NCBI GenBank assembly: GCA_964387485.1
Contig: CAYLWV010000064.1
Coordinates: 1-9,486, forward strand
Direction: 5' to 3'
From: Fluviibacter sp964387485
Lineage (GTDB): Bacteria > Pseudomonadota > Gammaproteobacteria > Burkholderiales > Rhodocyclaceae
Length of the DNA stretch: 9,486 bases
The position numbers were made by a program, and so were the translations under genes. Position 1 is the stretch's first letter. Each line of letters starts with the position of its first letter. Below the pieces are notes generated by a model. It made no database searches. It was not told where the DNA came from and saw only the letters and a list, made by a program, of their open reading frames with translations. Below, one piece after another: positions 1 to 6,895 of the stretch.

Positions 1-467
1 TCGGCCGCCCCCAGCAGCACAAAACCCAGAGCAATGTACACCTGACGTGCCGCCCAGTGCAGCACCCCATCCGGCTGCTGGGCATGCTTGTGGACATAGC
101 CGGAACGTACCTTATGCTGATTGGCTCGCGCCTCTTCCGTGGCCAAACGGCCATCCGCGGTTTCCTGATCCAGGACCGAGCGCAGATAGGTCTCATCCAT
201 GGCATCCCGCGCGCACAACACCAGCACGGCCGATGCATTCATGATTTTCGGCGCGTTATAGGCAAAGTCACCTGTCGCGCCAGCGGCCACCCGGCGTTTT
301 CCGACCTCTGTCGTGGCCATGAAGAAATGCCAAGGCTGCGCATTCGTCGACGATGGTGCCATGCGGAGCAAGTCACGAATCTGTGACAGCTCCGCATCAC
401 TGAGCCGGGCATCGGGGTCAAAGGCCTTGGTGGTTTTTCGTTGGTGGGTCAGATCGGCAAGAGTCAT
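1..467 (-). CDS. nfsB: NfsB-type oxygen-insensitive NAD(P)H nitroreductase, 3' end cut by window
   Basis: FMN-dependent cytoplasmic flavoenzyme expected to reduce nitroaromatics and quinones by two-electron transfer from NAD(P)H. The 155 visible residues align without gaps to E. coli NfsB as I recall it (217 aa), so about 60 C-terminal residues lie beyond position 1. Seen: R10-K-T-T-K14-A-F matching the FMN-phosphate-binding RHSTKAF; APSSTNAQPWHFF at 37-49, matching the SPSSTNSQPWHF block; N71 and K74, both FMN contacts in NfsB; DQETADGR at 100-107; and W138 before RQVY. Positions 123-124, Phe-Phe in E. coli and lining the substrate pocket, are Gly-Tyr here. The ATG at 467 is preceded on the minus strand by AGGA six bases away, and the residue numbering fits E. 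coli from this Met. The gene is divergent from the addB-like gene. Family assignment is firm; substrate is inferred. Confidence 0.93.
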   Translation of the reverse strand, partial: MTLADLTHQRKTTKAFDPDARLSDAELSQIRDLLRMAPSSTNAQPWHFFMATTEVGKRRVAAGATGDFAYNAPKIMNASAVLVLCARDAMDETYLRSVLDQETADGRLATEEARANQHKVRSGYVHKHAQQPDGVLHWAARQVYIALGFVLLGAA

Positions 468-507
468 AACGCATCCTGAAAGGAATAGGGAGACAACAAA
501 GGGCAAG

Positions 508-522
508 GCGGTAAAAAACCGC
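508..522. repeat. Small inverted repeat, possible operator
   Basis: Perfect 5-bp arms GCGGT and ACCGC flank five A residues. The repeat lies 41 bases upstream of the nfsB start, where a regulator of nfsB could bind. It can also form a short hairpin in RNA, but with 5-bp arms and no downstream U-run on either strand it is not a convincing terminator. Confidence 0.25.
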
Positions 523-565
523 AAGACGCAGCACGTTCGGGCTGCTTCGGCTAGTATGTTAACCG

Positions 566-571
566 TATAAG
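566..571 (+). promoter_or_regulatory. Candidate -10 element TATAAG before addB-like start
   Basis: TATAAG matches the sigma-70 -10 consensus at five of six bases and ends eight bases before the ATG at 580. If used, transcription would begin at or almost at the start codon, giving a leaderless message. That would fit the lack of a Shine-Dalgarno sequence before this ATG. No matching -35 hexamer is visible at 16-18 bases, and the extended -10 TG is absent, so this is tentative. Confidence 0.2.
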
Positions 572-579
572 ACGAAGAT

Positions 580-3360
580 ATGACAGCGCTCGACTCCCCC
601 CTCTTTCCCGAAGCCCACCTATCCAATCTAACGGCGGATAGTGTGATTCTTTGTGCCACGCAACGCTTGGCACAAACCTTGGCGCAGATACACGACGAGG
701 CCGCCGCCCAGCAACAGGCCTGGCAATCACTTCCAGCAACCACACCCAGCCTTTGGTTAGCCAATCTACATGCCGCACTGGATCTGCGTGGCTTATTGCC
801 CCCGGCACTAAACGGTCTGCGGGTACTGAATACCTTCCAGGAACAGTTGATCTGGGAACAGGTCATTCGTGGCGCATTGAACACGGCGCTTGAGCCCCTC
901 TTCGATCTCTCGGCACTAGCCGCCAATGCCAGCCAGGCACATCGACTGTCGATTCAGTGGAACATTCCCGTCTGTCGGGCAACAAACACGACAAACGAGC
1001 AGGCTGAATTTCAACAGTGGCAAGCAACTTTTCAACAGCATTGCGAGTCACGACAGTTGATTGATACAACGCGCATGCAGGCGTATCTCATCGACCACCT
1101 GCCGGCCATCCCCAAATCGTTGCTCAGGTCTCAGGTTGTCTTTGCCGGCTTCGATCACTACACCATCCTGGAACAACGTCTCCAGCAACAGCTGGCCGGC
1201 ATGGGCATCTGTCTCAACACACTCGCCCAGGCTAATCACCAATCTCAGATCCGTCGTGTCGCGCCAATTGATCTGGACGATGAATGCCAGGCAATTGCCC
1301 AATGGGCTCAAGCACAGTTACACCGGAACCCCAGGGCCCACCTGGGAATCGTCGTTCCGGACCTGGCAACGTATCAGCATCCGTTACAGGATGCACTTGA
1401 GGACCGGCTGACTCCGGAACGACTGACCGGATATCACGCCACTCAAGCGCGACCGTTCAATATCAGCCTCGGGCCACCTCTGGCGGCAACGCCCATTACG
1501 CAAACAGCGCTGACCTTACTGCATATCCTCGCCACCTTCCGAGACATTGAGCAACCCGTTTTCGTCAGCCTGCTGCATAGCGCTTACTGGTCCGCCGCCA
1601 GCACCGAAGCCGATGTGCGTGCCCGTCTTGATGTCGCCTATCGTAACAGTGTCGCGCTCAAGGCTCCATTGCGGCGTTATGTGGATTTTGCCGATTGGCT
1701 ACTGACGGAGCAGCAGCTCCTGGCACCTCATTTAAGACAGCATTTTGCCACCCTGGCCCGCACTGCCAGCCGTTTGCGCGGAGAGCACTCGCCCGCTGAG
1801 TGGCGACACCTGATCGAATCGGCACTCACGGCTTGTGGATGGTTACACGACGGACAACTCAACAGCCTGGAGTTCCAGACGCGCCAGGCCTTTCTGGAAA
1901 CACTGGAAGAACTTAGCCGACTGGAACACATCAGCGGCAAGCTCTCACTATCCGGCGCAGTCGCGTTGATTCGCCAACTCTGTCAGGAAAAACTGTTTCA
2001 GCCCAAAACGCATGGGGAGCCCCCCATTCAGATTCTTGGCATGCTCGAATCCACCGGCCTGGTGTTCGACGCCCTATGGATTGCCGGCCTAACAGACAAC
2101 AGCTGGCCGCCGGTCGCACGACCCAACCCGTTGCTTTCTATCAGTGCACAACGCGCACAGAATGCGCCTAATGCCTGTGCCCGGGTACAACTGACATTTG
2201 CACAGCAGATACAGGCGCGCTTGCTGCGCAGCGCCCCTGAAATCACGGTGAGCGCCCCGCTCCGTGAAGGCGATGCAGCACTACACCCCAGCGCCCTGAT
2301 TGCCGATCTGCCATTAGCGGCATTACCGGAATCAACGCCCCTACCCTGGGTTCAGAGCGTGCTTTCCCGGGATCCGGCAGCACTGACTTGCATCGAGGAT
2401 ACGTTTGCCCCACCGGTTGAAGAAGGCAACCGGGTTCGCGGTGGCACCTGGCTGCTGCGTGCACAAGCCATCTGCCCGGCCTGGGGATACTATGAATTCC
2501 GTCTGGGTGCCAAAGCATTACAAACACCGAGCGAAGGGCTGGATGCACGCCAACGCGGGACACTGGTGCACCATACGTTGGAAGTCTTCTGGAAGGCAGC
2601 ACAGAACCTGGACACACTCCAACAGCTGGTGCAATCCGGTTTGGAAACTGCGGTGGACCAGGCGGTGGATGCCGCACTGAGTGAATTTAATGCCGACAAG
2701 CGCCACGAACCCCTAAAACCGCGTCAACTCACCCTCGAACGCAACCGGCTCCGCCGCCTGATCACCGCTTGGTTAGGCGTCGAAGCCGGGCGGAAAGAAG
2801 CCTTTACGGTATTGCATACGGAGCACGAATTCAAAGACACCATTGGCGGTATTGAAGTCAGGATGTTTATTGATCGGATAGACCAACTGGACGATGGCCG
2901 GATTCTGATTGTGGATTACAAAACAGGGGCCAGCATCGACACAAAGAACTGGGCCGCAGACCGATTGACCGAACCCCAGCTGCCGATATACGCCGCAATT
3001 GCCCAGCCGCCTGGCGGCGACGTCGCTGGCGTGGCCTTTGCGCAGGTGCATCTGGCCAAGCTCGGCTTCAAAGGGATTGGTGACGCCATTCAAACCCCCG
3101 CCGGTATAGAAGACCTGCAAACCGACAAAGCGCGACGACTCTTTGATTCGGCACGGTTCCCGGACTGGGCCAGCGTGCTATCTCACTGGCGGCAAGCTGT
3201 TTACACCATTGCCGCCGAAGTTTGCCGGGGCGATGCCGGTGTGCGCTTTGCCAACGACAAGGACCTCCTCTATTGTGATGTGCGGCCGTTACTGCGGCTG
3301 GCAGAGCGCACCCAGCAGCTCGAACAGTCGTGCCTCAAAGGGGAGTCTCGCGATGCATAA
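580..3360 (+). CDS. AddB-like DNA repair protein (inactive helicase fold plus PD-(D/E)XK nuclease)
   Basis: Probable AddB-type subunit of a helicase-nuclease that processes double-strand breaks for recombination. At 926 aa it matches the roughly 900-residue 'probable DNA repair protein' family related to AddB (TIGR03623, by recollection). The N-terminal two thirds resemble a degenerate UvrD-type helicase: it opens with an ATQRLAQTL block, and no Walker A is visible. The C-terminal RecB-type nuclease is complete: RGTLVH with H664, FIDRID with D765, VDYKTG with D779 and K781, and Q800-x3-Y804. C632 in ICPAW matches the first Fe-S cysteine of AddB. The C-terminal trio expected as C-x2-C-x5-C is L896-x2-C899-x5-L905, so the usual 4Fe-4S cluster is probably missing. 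C882 is the only other nearby cysteine. An in-frame TAA at 568-570 makes ATG 580 the first possible start; its Shine-Dalgarno context is poor. It overlaps the AddA-like gene by 8 nt. I leave the symbol blank because the family is not canonical AddB. Confidence 0.9.
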   Translation: MTALDSPLFPEAHLSNLTADSVILCATQRLAQTLAQIHDEAAAQQQAWQSLPATTPSLWLANLHAALDLRGLLPPALNGLRVLNTFQEQLIWEQVIRGALNTALEPLFDLSALAANASQAHRLSIQWNIPVCRATNTTNEQAEFQQWQATFQQHCESRQLIDTTRMQAYLIDHLPAIPKSLLRSQVVFAGFDHYTILEQRLQQQLAGMGICLNTLAQANHQSQIRRVAPIDLDDECQAIAQWAQAQLHRNPRAHLGIVVPDLATYQHPLQDALEDRLTPERLTGYHATQARPFNISLGPPLAATPITQTALTLLHILATFRDIEQPVFVSLLHSAYWSAASTEADVRARLDVAYRNSVALKAPLRRYVDFADWLLTEQQLLAPHLRQHFATLARTASRLRGEHSPAEWRHLIESALTACGWLHDGQLNSLEFQTRQAFLETLEELSRLEHISGKLSLSGAVALIRQLCQEKLFQPKTHGEPPIQILGMLESTGLVFDALWIAGLTDNSWPPVARPNPLLSISAQRAQNAPNACARVQLTFAQQIQARLLRSAPEITVSAPLREGDAALHPSALIADLPLAALPESTPLPWVQSVLSRDPAALTCIEDTFAPPVEEGNRVRGGTWLLRAQAICPAWGYYEFRLGAKALQTPSEGLDARQRGTLVHHTLEVFWKAAQNLDTLQQLVQSGLETAVDQAVDAALSEFNADKRHEPLKPRQLTLERNRLRRLITAWLGVEAGRKEAFTVLHTEHEFKDTIGGIEVRMFIDRIDQLDDGRILIVDYKTGASIDTKNWAADRLTEPQLPIYAAIAQPPGGDVAGVAFAQVHLAKLGFKGIGDAIQTPAGIEDLQTDKARRLFDSARFPDWASVLSHWRQAVYTIAAEVCRGDAGVRFANDKDLLYCDVRPLLRLAERTQQLEQSCLKGESRDA
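3340..3345 (+). promoter_or_regulatory. Ribosome binding site that fixes the AddA-like start
   Basis: GGGGAG lies seven bases before the ATG at 3353. It supports this start, inside the last codons of the addB-like gene, over an upstream in-frame ATG at 3143 that would add 70 residues translated from addB-like coding sequence. Confidence 0.75.
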
Positions 3361-6300
3361 GTCCGTTACCCAGGAGACCACATCGCTGACGCCTGAAGCG
3401 CAGATTGCCGCCGACCGGGAAGCCCGTTGCCAGGCGCTGAATCCAGAAAAATCATTTATTGTTGACGCCCCGGCGGGTGCCGGTAAAACCGAACTCCTAA
3501 CTCAACGCTTTCTGGTGCTGCTGGCGTGTGTCGCCGAACCGGAAGAGGTCGTCGCGCTAACCTTTACGCGCAAAGCGGCCGCCGAAATGCGGGACCGGGT
3601 GATGACCAGCCTACGTCGGGCAACGCAGCCGTTGCATGCTGACGCCCCCGAACACACGCAAACCACCTATCGCCTCGCCCAGGATGTTCTAGCGCAGAAT
3701 ACGCTGCTCGGGTGGCAATTACTGGAACAACCCGGTCGTCTGCGGATCATGACGCTGGATGCGCTCTCCATGAATCTGGCGCGCCAGATGCCGCTACTTT
3801 CCCGCTTTGGTAGCCAGCCTGCCCTGAGCACAGAGTGCCAACCGCTCTATGAGAGCGCGGCCCAAGAAACGCTCGAGCTGCTCGACAGCACCGACAACAG
3901 CCGTGATGCCGAAACGGTTGCCAGAGTCCTGGCCTATTTCGACAACGACGACAGCCGCCTCAAAAAGATGCTGGTGGCAATGCTTGAGCGACGTGATCAG
4001 TGGCAGAAACATGCGTTCAGTCAACCTGGCGCAGGATTGCAGCAGGAAATCAGCCGTGTACTGCGCGGCCTGGTGGAAAATGAGCTAAAGGGTATCTCGA
4101 CTCAAGTCCAACGCATTTTTAACGGAGAGGTGATGGCTGCGGCCAGGCATGCCGCGGCTAACAGCCCGGAGGCCTCGATTCATATCCTTGCCGGCTGGCA
4201 TCAGGCATTAGTCAGCGATGCGGAAGCACTCCCGCTATGGCGGGCTGTCGCCGATCTTTTCCTGACGGGTAGCGGCACGCTACGCAAAGATTACCGAGCC
4301 CCCATCAACCTGGCCGGCCCCACCAATAAAGCGCAGAAAGAAACGCTCAAAGCCGCATTGCTGGAAATCGACCGCAATCATCTGACCAACGAGCTCTTAA
4401 AGATCCGGACGCTCCCCGAACCACAGCTCAACGAGGAAGCGGCAGCGATCATCAGCGACCTGGCACGCTTGCTCCAGTTGGCCAGTGGCAACCTCTGGCT
4501 CGCCTTTGTCCGGGAGAAAACGGTCGACCATACGGAGATCGCTCAGCGCGCCCTCTCCGCGCTGGGCGAACCTGAGGCACCCACCGATCTGGCCCAGCAA
4601 CTGGACTATCAGATCCGCCATCTGCTGGTGGACGAGTTTCAGGACACCAGCCCAACCCAGGTCGCCCTGCTGGAAAAACTGACCGCAGGCTGGTCACCGG
4701 ACGCGGGCCAGACACTCTTTCTGGTTGGCGATCCGATGCAGTCGATCTACCGCTTTCGTAAAGCCGATGTCGGTCTGTTTATTCGCATACGCCAGCAGGG
4801 GATCGGCCACATTCATCCGACCCCCCTGCGTCTATATCTGAACTACCGCTCCACCGGCAACATCGTGGATTGGGTCAATCAAAGCTTCCGGTCCATTTTT
4901 TCGGCAAAAGATGATGCCATGCGGGGCGCCGTCTGCTTTAGTCCCGCCGTCGCAAAGAAGCCGACGACATCCGGGGCCGGCGTCTCGATTCATCCGATCA
5001 TCAGCGGTGAACCCGCCGACGACGGCGAAGAAGTCGCGGCACACACACCCGCCGACGAGCGCGAAGCACAGCGTATTCTCCAGTTAATCCAGGAGGCTAG
5101 AAACGAACAGCCTACCGGCACAGTCGCGGTACTGGTGCGGGCACGTACCCATCTTAATGCCCTCGTCTCGCTCTTACAGACACACGAGCCACGCTTGCCC
5201 TTCCAGGCGGTGGAAATTGATGCCCTCGCGGCACGCCAACCGATTCAGGATCTGGTCTCACTGACACGGGCGCTCCACCACCAGGGCGACCGCATTCACT
5301 GGCTGGCCATCTTACGCGCACCCTGGTGCGGCCTGCGCCTGCAAGACCTGCACCGACTGGCGGCTGATGACCACGACCAGACGCTCTGGGCCCTCATGCA
5401 GGATGACGCACGTATTAACACCCTATCTGATGATGGGCAGGAACGCTTGCATCGATTACGGAGTGTACTGAGTGATGCCTATGAGACACGCAGCCTGCTG
5501 CGCCCCAGACGCTGGATAGAGGGCATCTGGCGTAGCATTGGCGGCCATCTGACGCTCCACAGCCCTAATGACGTGGCCGACGCACAGGCCTACTTCAAAC
5601 TTCTGGATCAACTAGATCAGCAGGGCAGTCTTGATATCACCCGTCTGGACGATGGTTTGAAGCGCCTCTTTGCCGCGCCAGATACCTCGCCGGACAGCAG
5701 CCATGTGCAGTTGATGACCATCCACAAATCCAAAGGGTTGCAATTCGATACGGTCATTATCCCGGGGCTGCACAAGCGATTGCCAGGAGACGATAAGGCG
5801 CTTCTCCTCTGGGACACCGTACTCCTCGACGATAACCAGGAACACCTCGTAGTGGCGCCCATTGCACCGACAGGACCCATCACGCCAACAAGCGTGCGAT
5901 CTGCTGTCCCTACGGCTTATGATCTGCTCCGTGACCTGGAAAAAACCCGGAGCCTCAACGAAGCCCAACGTGTGCTCTATGTGGGGATCACACGCGCCGA
6001 ACGCCGCCTGCATCTGCTCGGCGTCGCCACTCGTGACGCAAAATCCGACGACGGGAACACATTACGGCCGCCGCCGGCCGCCTCCCTTCTGGCACCGCTC
6101 TGGCAGACGCTGGAAGCAGATTTTCAGGCCGCCGCTGCGGAGACCTTATCCGCTAAAACGGCCGATACGAACCCACGTCCATGGATGGACCCGACGCTTT
6201 ATAACCCACCGTTGGTACGCCTTGAGCTTGGATATGTACCGGAGCCACCGGATACAGCGACTCGGTCCGTGCGGCTGCGTGACACAGAAAACAGCTTAGC

Positions 6301-6874
6301 CATGGGCTTCGCAACGAATACGGCTCAGGGACTCCTCGACCGACATATTGGCACCTTAACACACCGCTATCTGGAAGCCATCGCCAATGACGGCCTCGAC
6401 ACCTGGTCGCCAGACCGTATTCATGGGCTGTCACGGGTCATTGAGCGGTCGCTACTTCGGGAGGGCCACAGCCTCGAGGCGGCACAAGCGGCTACACAAC
6501 AGGTGATCCGTGAAGTTGCTGGCGCACTGACCTCAGAGACGGGCCGCTGGCTACTGGCTCCAAGAGCGGCCGCGGCTTGCGAGGTCGCCATGAGTAGTCA
6601 ATCCTCGGAAGTCACGCAAGCTTTTCAGCACCATGTGATTGATCGCTTGTTTATCGATGAGGATGTACGCTGGATCGTGGATTACAAAACCCTGCACGGC
6701 GATCAGCACATCACCGAAGAAGTCCTCCGCACCAAGGCGTTCAGCTACCAACCCCAGCTGGCCCGTTACGCTGCACTCTTCGCCAACGACGCCATTGAAA
6801 CTCGGACCGCGATTTTCTTCCCGGCGCATGGCAAACTGATCGAAATCCCCACGGATATGACGGATTCACAGTGA
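3353..6874 (+). CDS. AddA-like UvrD-family helicase-nuclease
   Basis: Motor and nuclease subunit partnering the AddB-like protein: an ATP-driven SF1 helicase fused to a RecB-type nuclease, acting on broken DNA ends. The 1173 residues are the usual AddA length. Helicase motifs in order: Walker A APAGAGKT at 39-46 (K45), Ia ALTFTRKAAAEM at 68-79, II DEFQDTS at 427-433, III LVGDPMQSIYRFR at 457-469, IV LNYRST, V QLMTIHKSKGLQF from 786, and VI VGITRA at 877-882 (R881). The C-terminal nuclease shows GTLTH (H1004), VIDRL (D1097), VDYKT (D1110, K1112) and Q1135-LAR-Y1139, all intact. The ATG at 3353 has a good ribosome-binding site and overlaps the previous stop by 8 nt (ATGCATAA), indicating translational coupling and a fixed subunit ratio. 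An in-frame extension back to 3143 is rejected because it lies in addB-like coding sequence and precedes the family's normal N-terminus. It could be called addA; whether it recognises a Chi-like site cannot be told. Confidence 0.93.
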   Translation: MHKSVTQETTSLTPEAQIAADREARCQALNPEKSFIVDAPAGAGKTELLTQRFLVLLACVAEPEEVVALTFTRKAAAEMRDRVMTSLRRATQPLHADAPEHTQTTYRLAQDVLAQNTLLGWQLLEQPGRLRIMTLDALSMNLARQMPLLSRFGSQPALSTECQPLYESAAQETLELLDSTDNSRDAETVARVLAYFDNDDSRLKKMLVAMLERRDQWQKHAFSQPGAGLQQEISRVLRGLVENELKGISTQVQRIFNGEVMAAARHAAANSPEASIHILAGWHQALVSDAEALPLWRAVADLFLTGSGTLRKDYRAPINLAGPTNKAQKETLKAALLEIDRNHLTNELLKIRTLPEPQLNEEAAAIISDLARLLQLASGNLWLAFVREKTVDHTEIAQRALSALGEPEAPTDLAQQLDYQIRHLLVDEFQDTSPTQVALLEKLTAGWSPDAGQTLFLVGDPMQSIYRFRKADVGLFIRIRQQGIGHIHPTPLRLYLNYRSTGNIVDWVNQSFRSIFSAKDDAMRGAVCFSPAVAKKPTTSGAGVSIHPIISGEPADDGEEVAAHTPADEREAQRILQLIQEARNEQPTGTVAVLVRARTHLNALVSLLQTHEPRLPFQAVEIDALAARQPIQDLVSLTRALHHQGDRIHWLAILRAPWCGLRLQDLHRLAADDHDQTLWALMQDDARINTLSDDGQERLHRLRSVLSDAYETRSLLRPRRWIEGIWRSIGGHLTLHSPNDVADAQAYFKLLDQLDQQGSLDITRLDDGLKRLFAAPDTSPDSSHVQLMTIHKSKGLQFDTVIIPGLHKRLPGDDKALLLWDTVLLDDNQEHLVVAPIAPTGPITPTSVRSAVPTAYDLLRDLEKTRSLNEAQRVLYVGITRAERRLHLLGVATRDAKSDDGNTLRPPPAASLLAPLWQTLEADFQAAAAETLSAKTADTNPRPWMDPTLYNPPLVRLELGYVPEPPDTATRSVRLRDTENSLAMGFATNTAQGLLDRHIGTLTHRYLEAIANDGLDTWSPDRIHGLSRVIERSLLREGHSLEAAQAATQQVIREVAGALTSETGRWLLAPRAAAACEVAMSSQSSEVTQAFQHHVIDRLFIDEDVRWIVDYKTLHGDQHITEEVLRTKAFSYQPQLARYAALFANDAIETRTAIFFPAHGKLIEIPTDMTDSQ

Positions 6875-6895
6875 CCGTGTCACCACGAGGACACC

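Larger units (their letters stand above)
468..579. promoter_or_regulatory. Divergent intergenic region between nfsB and addB-like gene
   Basis: These 112 bases must hold the promoters of both divergent genes. I see two small perfect inverted repeats: GCGGT-AAAAA-ACCGC at 508-522 and GCAGC/GCTGC at 528-532 and 541-545. A TATAAG hexamer at 566-571 (five of six against TATAAT) lies just before the addB-like start but has no convincing -35 at the right distance. On the nfsB side no good sigma-70 pair stands out. The inverted repeats could be operators, but their arms are only 5 bp and may be chance. Confidence 0.4.

Noticed and set aside
313..570. 85-aa plus-strand open frame over the nitroreductase start region
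   Set aside because: Antisense to a clearly recognisable nfsB frame; composition shows no protein-like features. Same for the plus-strand frames at 47-244 and 57-386.
2243..2677. 144-aa minus-strand open frame inside the addB-like gene
   Set aside because: Shadow of a conserved coding frame; Arg/Pro/Gly-rich low-information translation with no domain or signal.
3143..3352. 70-residue in-frame N-terminal extension of the AddA-like protein from ATG 3143
   Set aside because: It lies wholly within addB-like coding sequence, precedes the normal family N-terminus, and the ATG at 3353 has a good ribosome-binding site.
5612..6013. 133-aa minus-strand open frame inside the AddA-like gene
   Set aside because: It lies opposite helicase motifs V and VI, which are conserved on the plus strand; no recognisable family.
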